Shown piece by piece: positions 36,278-51,200 of a stretch of 64,000 nucleotides of DNA. Under the pieces are notes generated by a model. The model saw only the letters and a program-made list of their open reading frames with translations. It had not been told where the DNA came from and did not search any database. The DNA lies in assembly GCF_030867145.1 (NCBI RefSeq), contig NC_134419.1, forward strand, positions 75,635,403 to 75,699,402. The letters are read 5' to 3'. Position 1 is the first letter of the stretch; every line of letters begins with the position of its first letter. This DNA comes from Opisthocomus hoazin. Lineage: Eukaryota > Chordata > Aves > Opisthocomiformes > Opisthocomidae. Both the position numbers and the translations under genes were made by a program.

Positions 36278-39200
36278 GGCGGCGGCGGGCGGGTGGCTGA
36301 GGAGCTGCGCGAAGGTGAAGCGGGAGCCCGGGCGGGGTGGGCTCCCTCTCCTCCCGGGGCGCCGGTGTCCCCAGTGCTCCCGAGCCTGTGGGTGCGGCTG
36401 TGCCCTCTGGCAGGGCGGGGCCGGCGGGCGCCTGAGGGAGCGGCGGGCCGGGGGCTGCGGGGGGTGGGGGGGGGTGTCTCCCTCCTCCCCTCAGGCCGCC
36501 TCAGGTCGCGTTCGCCGCCGCGGGGTCCGTGTCTGCTCGGCGCAGGCGAGGAGGCCCACGCGTGTCTGTTTGCCTCGGCCGCGGCCTGCTGGGGGCGAAG
36601 GCTGCCCACGGGGAGCCGCTGGCCGGGGCTCGGAGCTGGCGGGGTGCGGGGTCTGCCCGGCCGGGCCGAGGGCAGCTCCCGCGGGGGCTGAGGGCGCGTT
36701 TGGAAAGCCCTTCGCTCCTTCTGCCCGGCGGGTTTGGCGTGGAGGGGTGGTGTGAGGTGACTTCTTGCTGAGGCAAGTTGCTGCAGGTCTGGTGAAGCGG
36801 CTTGTGGTTGGGGCAGCCCGTGGCTGGTGAGCCGGGGAGAAGGCCCCGCGGTTCCAGCCGCAGAGGTGCTTTGATGTCTGCTTTACTTACCTGAACAGGC
36901 AAAAGACTGGTGGCACTGTAGGAGTAATCAAAAGAGGAAAGAAATAAGCAGAAAACCTGGGTTTGTGCTACACAGATGCTTTCGCTGCATGGAGTGAGAA
37001 GATATGCTGGGCTGGGACCTTGTCACAGCAGTTTATGCGTGTGTTGTGACAACGGAAATAAAGAAAGCCAGCCTCATAAATGAGGGCAAGTGAGCTTCTC
37101 TGCTGGGAGATAGGAGCTGTCTGGAGGGCAGCTGGGACAGACACAGGAGTGGAAGTCACCAAGGAAAGCAAAGTGAGCTTAGGAAAATTTACTGCACTGG
37201 CCTTTTTTCGTTTATATCTTAATGCTGCTGCCAGGTCCACCAGCATTAAAATCTCATTTTAGATTGTAGAACAGACAGAAGGAAACCAAAAGAACTGATC
37301 TTTAAAGAGCTGAGGTGGAGGTAGGAATTGAGATAAAGAGAAAAATCAATGTTATCAGCAACCCAGAAACCAATTTACAAAAGACATGTGTTTAGTAGGG
37401 CGAGCAGGCTGAATCTTGTAGCAGCGTAAATCATTACCTTACCTACAGAAAAAGGGGTGGGGGAAAGCAGGGAAGCAGTGTCAGAGTATTTGAGTAACTT
37501 GCATGCATTTTAAATAACTATCTGAAAGTTAGTAATACTACATGATTGCATGACGTCTAAGAATAAAAATGTAAACAGTAGTATAGTGACTTGATTTTTT
37601 TTTTTTAATCTCAATGTTATTGAGTCAAAACTAAATGCTTCTACACCATGGTATTACTCCGGAGTGAAATACGTGATACCTGTGAGTTGCTGCTCCGTGT
37701 GTGGGTGTTGTCCATGTAGGTCCTGTCCCTTGGGGCCAGCCTACTGGTTTTAAGACTTTTCAAGGTAACCTTGCTATGAATAATCCTTTTGTCCTGAAAC
37801 GCCATCTCAGTCAGGTATCAAACAAGTTTTTATCAACCCATGTCCGCATATGTACGCTAAGGGCTGCCTTTGTTTCTCCTGCGGTGGTAGGACACCTTGC
37901 TCTGTCGCTCTCGAGTTGGTTGCAGTGGAAGAGCCTCCAAGTGAAGGCTCCGGGCAGGGAGAAAGCCTGGGGTGGTTTCTGCTGGGGGGAGGGAAGGGAA
38001 GTGAGCTAAGGGACAGTTCCCACCAGCGATAGCTTTCTCCAAACCTTCAGTGTTGTTGCCGAGAGCGGGCCTGCTGCAATGGCTGTAACCTGGAACAAAC
38101 GCTGTGGCTGTTGACTTGCCAGTCAGGCTATTGGCAGGTCGCCTCAGCCAGTACAGCCCTGCGCACTTGTGCTCGGCCTTGCTGAGCTGCTTTTCGTCAA
38201 GTTTGTCCAGCTTCCCATTTTCCTGAAAGCGCATGATAAAAATCTGTGTATTTTTTAGTCTACAAAATCGGTACTTCCCACTTTGGAAGGGGCGGTCTGC
38301 TGTGAGTGTTTAGTGATGTGTTCACCTGCGTGGTCGATAATTCTGCGTCCAAGAGTCAGGTGCCATCAAATGAAAGGAGTGGTAATCCCAGAGTACTACC
38401 AGTTATTGTTTCGGCAGTACTGGCTTATTGCCTACGGAGTGTACCTGCTTGCAGCTTTTCAGAAAGCTTTGTGTTCTTGTAAAGACACCATGTGTTTTTC
38501 CTGACAGCTCTTGGTCAGTACTGGTGAAATATTCTCAGTGATTCGTCTTTGCTTATGCCACCATGAAAAGAAAATGGAAGAAGCAGGAAGTATGTGTGAT
38601 TTGTAATCCTGTAACTGCTCAGGAAGCATACTGCGTTAAGTGTATATATGTCTGTGTGTGTATACTTAGGTTCTTCCTTCTCAGACCTTGCTAAGAACAT
38701 GGACTTGCACAGAGGGATGTTTCTTGCACGTCTGGGTCTTGAGTGACCCTACCACAGCTGGATGTTCTGCAAATAATCCATAATCCAGCTTTCAGGACAT
38801 GGTTACCTTGGATTTTATCTCTGCTAAAGCAGCTCTTTGTTTTTCTGTGAAGACCTATGGTGACTCCAGTAACTTGTCTTCACTTGAAAGTGTTGCTGAT
38901 ATGGCTGATCATTCAAACTTTGTATTCCTGAATCAGCCCCACAAGTCAATATCTGTTTTATGTGACCAAGGGTGTTGAATGTGAATGAGCATTGAATGTT
39001 CACGGCAATACTTGTTTTCTGTGTTACTGCTTCTGACTATCTTTTTTTGTCATGCATGACTGGCTGTGCTAAAGTCAGAGTTTCCTTACCATAACAGACT
39101 TGCACATCTTGTCTCTTAAGACAAAAGGAGTCCATAGATCTGTTTTACATCAGCTCTTCAGCTAGGGACATGACAAGTGTTGAAAGCCAACATGAGAGTG

Positions 39201-42200
39201 AATTATTGGAAGAATCAAAGGAATTTTTACTTCCTGACCCCAAAGTTTCTGCCATTTTTTGAGGAATGCTGCTATTACAGTGTGCATTGCAAAATTGTCC
39301 TGCGTTCTGAGAGCTAAATAGCAGTCTGGTTACAGCACAGTCAGTCGGTCTGCTCCCTGTGGGGTTAGGTGTGCGTGCTGCAAAAATGTATGTTGGCAGA
39401 CATATCCCTGTATGTACGTTATTTTTATGGCGCAGCTGTGTCTCTTCTGGGGGTTTCTGTCAGCAGTTGTCTTGGTAAGATGTTAATATCTCCACACTGT
39501 AGACTGACACAGCAATAGTGACAGATATCTGTAGCAAAGATCTGGTCTGTAGACGTTAGCCACAGAATAAGTTGGGTTTTGGGAGCTGTAAGAGCAAAGC
39601 AATTTTTCTGTCTTGCCTCTTTTGAGATCAGTCAGTCAAACTGTCCTTTTTTGAATGCTGCTTTTCAGGAATACATTTTGCAGCAGTTTAGCTACTGTTA
39701 GCCTGTTACTTTTTGAGCCAGATCGTATTCATTATGTTAGCTTTTTTTTAAAAATTCTAAGAATTTATTCTGTGGTTAGAAAGTATATTAACTTTCAAAC
39801 CAGTTGCGTTCCTTTCTAAAGCCTGCTGTTGTCTATTGCGTGAGTAGTTTATAGTTCTCCACGGTACAAAACTAATTACCTGTCACAGTATCTATGTCCA
39901 TCCACCTGACAGTCACTACGCGTAGCTTGCTCCCAAAAGCCACTGTCTGTTCTGTTTGTTTTTGTGTCTTTTGCAATATATGCTTAATGCCATTCCCCCT
40001 GTAATAAAACGCTCTGTAGTACCTCTGCTCTCTTGGCTGGATAACCAGTGCTTCTTGATATCGTTTGTTGTATATTGAGGATGAATGGGGAGAAGTTAAG
40101 CATAAATTACTGAATTTTAGTTCCTACCTGTACTTTTTTAAATCAACCAAATAAGACACATTAGTTTAAATCCTATAATTAGTATGCTGATACTACTATG
40201 TAATTAATAATTAAATATATAGAAATTAAATGTATAGAAGCATTCAAATGCCAGGGCTTTGTCTATGAAATATGTGCTCATTCTGAAAATCATTAAGTGG
40301 TGGGTAAGAACTCAGTCTGAATACAGAAATCCACAGTGATGTTAAAAGTTATGCCCTTTCACAGAAAAATACCAATAATCCAGATGAAATGCTATCAGAT
40401 TGCTTTAGAAACAAGAGTTACTGGCCCCTGGAAAACCAGGGAGAAGCTATGTCTGTCATTAAAGTTGACATGTCTTCCGTAAAAAACATTTGTATGTCTA
40501 TTTCACATTTACTTGTACTATATTTGTTAGTGAAGATTTTAAATTCTGTCAAAGTATATACTTACTACTATGAATATTGCAGCAGACTTGCAAAATCATC
40601 TACAACAATAAATACTGTCATCAGGGTTTATTTGCTGTGAACACTAAAACTAACTAAAATTTATGTTTGTGAATACTTTGTAGAATAACATTGTGTTAAC
40701 AAACTTCCAGAAAGAAGATTGCTTGGGGTTAAAAGAAGAGTAATTAAAGGATATTTTCTTTTAGGACACTGGGGGGGTTATATCTTCTCAAAAACTTTCA
40801 AACTAGATATTGAGTGTAAGTTATATTTTCTATTAATTTGCTGAATAAAAACTCTGGGTAAAATTATGTACTGCAGTCTGTATGCAGATACAAATTCTGT
40901 TAACTGTTTGCGTGTTCTGTATTTATTGTCAACAGCTGAAAAGAAATTTTCCAGCGTACTTGGCTTCTTGGAGGGCTTCTCCATGTGTCTTTAGATCCAC
41001 CAAATCAGAACTTATGCCAAATCTAGCCAGTGATGGAGCTGTCTGTGCGCCGCTTCAGACATTCACCGAAGAGGAGACGATGCTGAAAGATATGGGTACC
41101 TGTTATCTGTGTGGTTAAAATACAGAAATGTCTAATCAGAAGGAAATTTTTAACTTTAAAATGTCTTTTTGTTATTTATTTATAGTTATTGTTTAATTAT
41201 AGTTAATGTTAAAACTGCTTGAGTTCACAAGAGAAGAATGTAATGGTTTTTTTCCATGTTACCGTAGCACAGTTCCACGTACCCCAGTGCAGTTTACTCT
41301 GGAGAAATAAATATTAACTGTTTAAAACTGTTGCTGTTGGAGTTCAGTTCAGCTGCAGTTAACTGCTCCGGCTGGTTTTCAGAGATTTCAGGTACACCCA
41401 GAGCAGTGGCAGATGTGATGTGTCTGCCATGCAGCCAGGCCTGCATGAAGAAGACAGTGTTTCCGAGGGAATCCTCAGAGCAAAAGTGAAAGAGTGAGGG
41501 CCTCCACATCTGGAAGAGAGCTTATGAAAGGCTCCAGTTAAACAGAAACAGTCTTATTTGTAGGACTTTGTGCAGCCTGAGACCATCCTTCCAAACTGCA
41601 GTTTTAAATTATAAAGAGATAAGATACAGCTAAGAAAACAGGGGGTGTATTTGAAATAGCTTTCTTTAATTTGTTTTTTTGGTCAGCTAATGTTAAGTAT
41701 GTGTTGCTGAGATGTTTTCGAAGTTTCTAAATTTATAGGAAGTGTTTGTTTCAGCTCAGAGACTTGTAGCTGAGTTCGGAAAGCAATGATAATGGAGCTT
41801 TGTGGCACATTACCTTGTTTCACTCGGGCAACTTTTTGCCCTTTTATTAACTTGTCTGGGAGAGTCAAGAGAATACATGCATAGCCTGTCAGAAGTACCA
41901 TATGACTGGTGTGTTGATCTTCCAGTAGTGTGTTAGAGTACTTACACACTTTCTTTCTTCTCTTCGTTACAGTGGCAAAATTTGCTCAGGAGCGAGTTGC
42001 ACCTTTTGTGCAAAAAATGGATGAGAATTCAAAAATGGAAGACTCTGTAATACAGGGATTGTTTGAACAAGGGGTCTGCACACTTTTACTTAATCTTTTA
42101 TTCAGAAAGCGACATTTTATGAATCTCTAGCTGTGCACTTTTTGGATTTTTAGACTAAAAGATTGATGGATATAATTCAGATGAACTAATGAATCATTAA

Positions 42201-45200
42201 AAATTCTGGGTTTATCAACAGCAAGGCAACTTTCTTTTCTTTTTTGCTGCATTATCACTCTCCATCTTTTACTGTAATAGGCTTTCCAGTTCTCTCTCTC
42301 CTCTACTACACTACATTCATCTTGAGTTCCCTGTCTTCCCCCCCCCCCCCTCTTTTTTTTTAATTGGATAGGCATAATTGCGTAGAATGCCAGAACCAGC
42401 ATGACTGGTAAATGTTGCTGGAAAAGGGTATCGGAAGTCCTCTGTGTCTTTACTGGGCAACCACAAGGACTTGTGATGGAGATATCGTGTTGATTGTTCC
42501 AGGCTTCAGTTTTAGCCTTTCCTGCTATCAAACCTAAAGCTTGCCTGTGTTTAGAATATCATTTTATACGACAGCTCTAAATATTCGACTTTTCTTGAGA
42601 TTGCAATTGTTCTGGAAAATGTAATCAAATTAGGGTGATGATTGGCCTGTATATGGCACATTATTTATTTCTTGCATGAATTGACTATCAGCTTCTCTGA
42701 AGAATCATTAGTTTGTTAATGGTATTGAAGGAAAACTGGTCTTTGGGGAAGGATCTGGAAATACTTACATTCTATTGTTTTCATTTTAATCTCCGAAGTA
42801 TCAGCTTGGACTAACAAGTTGTTGACAAGAACTAACAGATTGGTGTATTTGCGTCTTTTACATTTCAGCTGATGAGTATCGAGCTTGGGGAAGAATATGG
42901 AGGAACTGGAGCTTCATTTTTTTCAATCATATTGGTGGTAGAAGAATTGGCCAAAGTTGATCCAGCTGTAGCTCTTCTATGTGAACTGCAGAATACACTA
43001 ACAAATCGGTTGTTTACCACATATGGAACAGAAGAACAAAAGAGAACTTACTTGCCCAGGGTCGCTAAAGATACAGTGAGTCAAAGTCTCGCTTTACTAA
43101 ACTATTTTAATAGTTATGTAATGCTAGTGGGGGGGGTTTTCAGTGTGTGAACTTTGAAACACTGGTTAGAGCCAAGATGTGGGCTGATACAGATACATCC
43201 TGTCTTCAGCAGCTGAGAGGTGAAAGTGGAAAGGCGATTATTAGTTTCATTTAAATTTAATTTACTGTGAAAAGAACTTTAAAGCCATTGACTTTGAGAG
43301 ACATATCATTACAATGTTTCTATTCTTAATCTCCATATCTGAAACTTAGTTACTTTGATGCAATTGGTTAAAATGCTTGAATTTGAGTCTTGTGCTTGTT
43401 TATAACTATTTTCGTTGCAGAATTTGTTACATGTTTTGCCTCCAAGTTCAGTGAAAATTCAAATGAATTTTTCCCTTCAATTGGCAGATAGGCAGTTTCT
43501 GTCTTTCGGAGGCTGGATCTGGCAGTGATGCTTTTTCTTTGAAGACTCGGGCTGAAAAGAAAGGAGACTACTATATTATCAATGGCTCAAAGATGTGGAT
43601 CAGCTTCGCAGAACACGCGGGAGTTTTCTTTGTGATGGCAAACACAGATCGGTCCTTAGTAAGTTCCCGAAGAGTAGTTGCATTTCAGTGATAGCTGATG
43701 ATGTATGAAACTATGGATTTTATATTAATAATCTGATGTTAAAGGTTAATACTTTTTGCACCTTTTCCTAGCTGACAGCAAACCTTTAAAAATGTTTCCC
43801 AACAAAAATTGAGAACTTGCTGAGCAATTTAATAAATTCCTCCCACCAGGGAAAATAAAAATGTCAGAATCATAATTGCTTAGATGAAGAGCACAGCGTG
43901 TATTGGCATTATTCTGGGTAACGGAAGAACAGATAGCCTAGTCTTTCCAGCCCTTCCTACTTAACTAACAAGTTGCTGTAGTTAAGAGGCAAAATAGAGC
44001 TCAGGCTACATGTGGTGGAAAACTAACAAGAATACAACAGCAAAGTATTTTCAGGTAAAAAAATATGTAGGTGAATATGCATGTTTCAAGTTTTGTCACC
44101 AGTTTGCATATAGGTAGTAGATTCAAAAAAGTCAACTGCAAGCTTTAAAATGTGCTGTACCGATACAGTAGAGTGATAATCAAATACAAAACTGAATTGT
44201 TTAAAACTTTTATTTATTTTTTAAGCTTCTTCCCCCGTATCTCTTTCATAAAAATTTAACTTGAAGATACTTATTTTTAAAATTAAAATTTCAGGTTATG
44301 ACTAGATAAGAAGAGGGGTTTTTCTTTCATTGTATTGAACAGTTGAACATCATGTTGCTTTCTGAATTTTTATTCATTTCTTCACAAGCTGGTGGGTGAT
44401 TTGAGTACTAAATACAATTAAAATACATTTGATAAGCCAGTTTCTATATTTGTGAACTGCTGTGCATTGCCATTGTTTCTGTATTAGTATAGCATTTTAA
44501 AAATATATAATACATTGCCTTCTTAAAGTCAGAAACTAGCTTTTAAATAAGAAGGAGATTAAAAGTAACTTAATTGCACGGCGATATCTTGCTTTCCCAG
44601 TGATTTCCGGTACAGACAGGCACCACAGTCCTGTCTGTTTCATTTACACAATACCAGTCCCCTGTCTTGTCAAGAGAACTTTTAAGGTTGTTCTGATTAA
44701 GTTTTCCACATGGAATATTTTAATAGGAATGTATCTCTGGCCTTTGTTAAACCAAAATTAGCAGATGTAGAGGGATCAGATAACAGGGTGCCAGTGTTTG
44801 TTTAGTGATATAGTATTAAGCAGGCATAAAATTTCAGCGCTGGAATGAGATATTTAGACCACCATTTGGTGCTATTAGTATAAAAACCAATTCTTGATTA
44901 TTTTTTAATTCATCCTAGGGATACAAGGGAATTACGTGCTTCATAGTGGATCGTGACACAGAGGGACTACATGTAGGGAAGAAGGAGAACAAGCTTGGAA
45001 TCAGAGCGTCTTCTACCTGCCCAGTAACATTTGAAAACGTTAAGGTAAGTTGTTTAGCTGTTGAAGCATAATGTGTGTATAATTGGAGCTTGACCACATC
45101 TAACGACAGAATGTTAACTAAATTCCTAGTATTTTTTTCCTTAGACATACTCATTGTTAGGCATATTTTAACTTTCTCCTCCCTCTTCTTTCACCAAAAT

Positions 45201-48200
45201 ATTCAGGAGAGTTGGGTTTCTTTACTTTTGATACAGTTTTTCTCAATCATCAGTTTATAATCAGATGTATCAGGAAATGTTCTAATCAGATATTCTAGGA
45301 ATCAAATGTCTGGTTTATGTTTTATGCTGTTACTTGCGAGGAACGTTAAATAGAACTGATTTACCTGTGAATCGCACTAGCAGTTGCAAAGCAGAACAGA
45401 AGAGGAATAATTGAGTGGTTTTATTCTTTAGGTTCCTGAGACCAATATCCTGGGACAGGTTGGACAAGGCTATAAGTATGCAATTGGAATGCTAAATTCC
45501 GGCAGAATAGGTATCGCTGCACAGGTGGGTGATTTTGTTTAATATGAATACAACCAGTATATAACTTTGAAAGTGGATTGAAATTTGCAAAACATTTGAA
45601 GCTAATAAGAATGAACTCTTTAGAAAAGACTTTATTAAAAACTAAATTGCCACTAGATGTCACTATTCCTGTACCTAAGTTACAGTAAAATACTGAAATA
45701 GCTGTAAATGATAAAATTCTCCTTTGGTGACATAAGCAATAGATTTAGAAAACATTAAATGGGAATTAGTTTGTCTTTGGTGGTTAACTTATTGCTGCTG
45801 AAATAGATCACCATTTTTGTCTTCCATTATGCATATTTATTTTACAAAGAAAACTAGCTTTGGAAAATAGAACACACTGAAATGTATGATATTAATCCAT
45901 CCAACTGTGATTGTGTGGGATTGCCAAATGTGACCTTATGCTAACCAATGTTTTCCCAACACCTCGTTTTTTTAAAAGTCAACTTATTTTTCAAAATAAA
46001 TATTATTCTTTTTTTTTATAACAGGCATGTCCTAGTTCATTGCTGTGTTTGAAATTTCACCTTATGGCATCTTAGGGGAAAATAATTTACTGACCTTGGA
46101 GTTATTTCAGAATGTTGTGTTTTGTTATAAACTCGGTTAGGATCTCACATTGCTACTGTTTTCGGTGGAAATCAGGTTCAGCCCTATATTAGAATGACTT
46201 ATGACAAGTTTTTAGGTTTTTAATTTACTTTTGAATGTAATCTTTTCTTTGTTTCTACTTTGTTGTGGCTGCAGTTGTGCTGTATAGGGTGTAATATGTC
46301 CGTACTACAGTCTTCCTTATCTTTTACCCCAGTTTGCAAACAGACCAGAAGTAACAGTCCACATGAATTTTAGACTGTCCACATGGCAGTATGCTATGCT
46401 GCTAAATGGGTTCGCTTTCCCATCACTTCTAAAGGTTATCTGGGTTTACACTTTGTCTGAAATGGCATTTAAAAACTAGGGCTGTGGGTGCCGTTGTTCC
46501 CAGAGATATAAATAATATAGAGGCTCTGGCAGTAAAATACATTGTCTGGATTTTACTCTTAATTACTCCAAGTTACACTTAATATCCTAAATAAAAGATA
46601 AGGTTGGGTAGTTGTTATATCTTAGTTACTACTTTCTTGGCACCTTCAAATAAAGAGAAATTATACTTGAATGCACAAGAACAGCAGTTCTAAAGCCCTG
46701 TGGTGCTGAATTTGGTTTGCAGTAGTAATAGTTTTAAAGGATAATTAACATCCTATAAAATGTAATTATGGCTGTGAAAACAGTTTCATATAGTTTTAGT
46801 GCAAGGTTGTTCCATATATTGTTACAGGTGCTGAAGTTGATAGACATGGTTCATCTATATGAGTTTATATAAGAAGGCAACAAATCTGGTAATACAGCTG
46901 ATTAGCAGCAGACACTATTATTTTCTTATGTTCTTCTCCCACATACTGATTTTTGTGTGTACTGTGGGGGTTTTTTTCTATAATCTCAAATGATTAGGGA
47001 GTAGATGTCTGAGCCCAGTCAGAGTCATGTTCTTATCTTGTGGCCCTTGGCTTTCAGCATAATATGTGGGTCTATCCAAAAATACCTCTACACTATTGTA
47101 CATCATTAAAAATAGCTTGACATAAGGTGCTTGACGTGACAGCTGACCGCCACATTGTAGTATCCCATCTTGACTTAGAAAAGTTCTGAGATTCTAATTT
47201 TACCATATACAGTTACCTTGCTTTTTGACAGTTCTTCGTGCCATTCATTTCCCCTTTTTTTTTTTTCTTTTCCCCGCTTGTTTGATGCTTCCCTGAATCT
47301 AATTTCCTATCTTTGTTTTTCCTAGGAAAGAAACTAGGTAGAAAGAAGGTGTTTATATGGATGGTAGTTATGTAATAAAACCAACTGATTTGACAAATAG
47401 CTGTGTATATATGAAAGGCAGGGTCCTTTCTTTACGATCTTGTTTAGAATGGAATACACATCTCAGAATTTGGTAGCTAAACGTAAAAGTAGTTTACTTT
47501 CCGGATTTCATGATGTTTCTTTAGGCTAACAAATCAGACACTGAGGTAGATGTGAGTTACTTTTTCATAAATGTTTGTGTGTAGTTTGCCCAGATGTTAT
47601 CCTCCAAGATAACAACTGGATTTTGCTGTCTTTGCTGCTGAGTGAAGAGAGGGTGTGAAAAGACAGGTCTTCTAAAATTGTTCTGCTGAGTTGGGTTTTT
47701 TCTAGAAAATGCTGGAACATCTCTACTTCCACTATACTAATTTTCTAGCTTCTGAAATAAATTGCTAATTCTGACAGTCCAATGTCTTTTATAAAATGAG
47801 AAGTTATTTTTATTATGAGAATAGCTTTGAATAATCATTCAAATTATTTTCCTTTAATAGTGTAATGTAGATATAGATCTTTAGTTTACAGTAACTTTAC
47901 CATGTAATTAAGAATTTTCCCAGAAACACTTAATATTTGCACAACCACAGCTGACCCATAAATCTTGTTCAAAAATTAGTGATAGTGTTTTCACGCATAT
48001 TTTGTGTTTAACAAGACAGTTTCTTTTGGGAATGGAATACTATAATAGGCTTATTCCTCAAAGTTTGAGGGTTTTTTCTGTCCTAACTCACCTCAATATG
48101 TTGTATTTCTTACAGATGTTAGGACTGGCCCAGGGATGTTTTGACCATACGATTCCCTATACAAAGGAGAGAGTCCAGTTTGGGAAAAGCGTATTCGATT

Positions 48201-51200
48201 TCCAGGTACTTGTTAATGAACACATGGGAAGTTTCCTCCAAGAAAGCAGTGGTTACCACAGTAGACGAAGTCAGTAAAAGGAGTTATCTGATTTATATGA
48301 TTTGTGCTCCATCTTGTGTCATGTCTCTACTTGTCAATATTTGAGAAGAATTTTTCAAAAGAATTTCAGATGAGCATTCATCTGCCGTGTAAAATACGTA
48401 AATTCAGTGCTATGTGCCTTTGTAAGTACTGTATAAATAATTTAAAACTTCAGAACATTATTAACATAACTCCTTTTCCTTGATGGTATATTCACTGTCT
48501 TCAAAAATAATACACATGGAACTCCTTTCTCTTCTGATTTTAATATCACAGTATGTTGAATGTGTTGCAGTTTTTATACCCTTTCATTGAGGGGTAGGGG
48601 AAGGCCTTTTTCTGGAGACACTAAAAATTATAAAAAGATGAGGAAAACTGATTGAATTATTAGATTTCCTGTGTTATACAAAGACATTTAGTTTTCATGA
48701 TTATATCTGTCTTAAAATGAAAAAGATTCTCTGTTGCAAAAATGATGTGTAGTTTAATAAGGAAGATATATAATTGTAATTACTGTAGTAATTTTCTTGT
48801 TAAAAGAAACCTACATCTCGGATGAAGGGAAGGAACATTAGTACTACTCACAATTTATACAAATTTTAGGAAGCACCCACAGATATCTAGGAAATTATTG
48901 GAACTGCATCTTTTGAATGGGAAATAGAATTTATAATTACCAAATCATTTTGTTATTTTGACCTGCGTGTATATTTTTGCAAATTTTAGGGAGCAGTGTT
49001 AGTGTTCTAATAAGATGAAAGATTTCATTGTGTTTGGGAGCAAGTTAGGCAACTCAACGTTCGTTTTCAATCGTCATAATGTTTGGGTCTCCTTAAATAA
49101 AGCTATTCTTCTGTAATACCTACTATTCAGGGGTGAGCTCCACCTCCTTTTTCCTTCCCTTTGAATCCATTCATCAGTCACGTTCTCTAGGCTTACGCTG
49201 CTCCTAACTCTTCTCTCGTGGTTGTGGGACGTGGGAAGGAGTGGTTGTCACCTTGCTATTTCTCCACTTTATTTAAGAGGGACTTTATTCAAGTTCTTCT
49301 CGATTAAGCTGACAGCTTTGACCTACCCATGTCTCTGTGGTGCTGAGGAGAATGTTCAATTTGGCTGAAACTTTCCTTGATATTCATGGGTGCGTAAAGG
49401 TTCATGTTGGACCCTCCTGTCTAGCCAGTCAGGCAAGAAGTTCCCCAGTACTCATGAATCCAAGAAGAAGGAAGGAGAAAATGGGAGTGCAGTCCCTAAA
49501 AGGACTTTGGTGGCCCAGATGTTTTCCACCATCGATGTCATAGATGCAGAGATATGCAGAATTACCAGGCCATCTAGATTTTGTGGTTTTATTTTACAGT
49601 GTAGGTGTGTTCCCTGGTGAAAAGAATGGTTCTTGCTGGAAATCCCAGTTGAGTACTAGATACTGGTTCTGTCTGACTCGTCGTGTGCTTATTACAGGGG
49701 TTGCAACATCAGATAGCTCAGGTGGCCACGCAGCTGGAGGCGGCGAGGTTGCTGACCTACAACGCAGCCCGTCTGGCGGAAACAGGAAGACCGTTCATAA
49801 AGCAGGCCAGCATGGCCAAATACTACGCTGCTGAGGTAACTTACAGTTCCTTTATTCTGTGGATTTATTTTGCTGCTGTTTAAAAGTTACTTCTCCTACT
49901 AAATATATGACTTTTAATTCATATTTTGCTGTGAGATCTGTGGATGTACTTTTATCTTTGTTTCTCACTCTCAGTCCTTATATAGAATGTAAATAGGCCG
50001 CCAAAAAATAAACACCTCATGCCTGTAAATAAAATTTTGAAAAACAAGCAATAACATCAAAAGAGAAAGTAAATTGGTATTTTCGCTCATGTAAAGAGAT
50101 TTAATTTTCTCAGAATTCTCTTTTTTTGTATCTGGAGAAATGGCGTGATGAGACTTCATTCATGACCATCTCAACTCTGCTGGTCACAACTGCCAATCTC
50201 TATACGATTCAGAATTGGATTGCTTCTGCCTCTTTGCCATTGCTGTCTTGCGTACTGCTGCTAGTCTTTTTTCACAGTGCAGCATATGAACTATTGCAAT
50301 AACGGTTAGTGAATTCCTGATGCCCTCTGATTTTAAAAAAAAGTAATTTTTATACTAAAATAACTTGCATAAACAAGATGAATACAAAAATATCATTCCT
50401 TCCCCTTCCCACTTGTTCTAGTTACTGCTTTAATTGCTGTTTTGTTTTTGCTTTAAATAGCTACAAAAAATAAAATTAACTACCACCTGCATGAAGTTGG
50501 ATCCTGAAGTTGTAATTCTGAAACTCTTTTCATAGGTTGCAACACTGACAACTAGTAAATGTATTGAGTGGATGGGAGGTGTTGGATTCACAAAAAATTT
50601 TCCAATAGAAAAGTACTATCGTGACTGCAAGATAGGTGAGTGATAGTTTCTTAACAAGTATTTCTTGTAGCGTTAGTAGTATTAAAGTTTGGGGATGAAT
50701 TGACTGGTTATATTTTTTAAGATTTTTTTTTTTCCCTGAGACTATAATCAACACCGATTCAAAGGTTCAGATATGAGAAGATAAAACTTCCGGTATAAAT
50801 ATCTGTGTATGTAAGGCTAGTTAAAATGTTTATTTAGATACCAAGAAAATACAGACACACACATTGTGTCCCATTCTATTAAAGAAAATTCAAGTTCAAA
50901 AAAATTTAAGATGCTTTCTTTGGCTTTAAGATCTGAACCTATGTGGAGTTTTACTTTTAAAGACTTCCTTGTCTACCAGTATAATCCTTGGACCTAACAG
51001 TTTGACATTTCTAACAATATTACCCTTTGACTCTTATTGCTGATAGCATTTGTAAATACTCAATTTTTGCTGGTTATTTAGCAATTGCTTTTCAGGAAAA
51101 CATCTTGTCATTATGTTGTGCCAGTAGAAGAGGATTCTAATTGTTGCAGATAATAAAATATGAACATTTATGTAAATAATAATTCTGTTTCTAGAACGTG

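Larger units (their letters stand above)
35690..36700. promoter_or_regulatory. CpG island, bidirectional promoter of IKZF5 and ACADSB
   Basis: Dense CpG and GC boxes, no TATA box. The IKZF5 first exon leaves to the left and ACADSB to the right; the two outermost ATGs are 136 bp apart (36134 and 36270). The core between them has three GGGGGCG boxes at 36193, 36215 and 36237. Confidence 0.8.

Noticed and set aside
35692..36691. Several long overlapping frames on both strands
   Set aside because: High G+C removes stop codons. Amino-acid composition is all Ala, Gly, Pro and Arg, and the known genes on both sides explain the region as a promoter.
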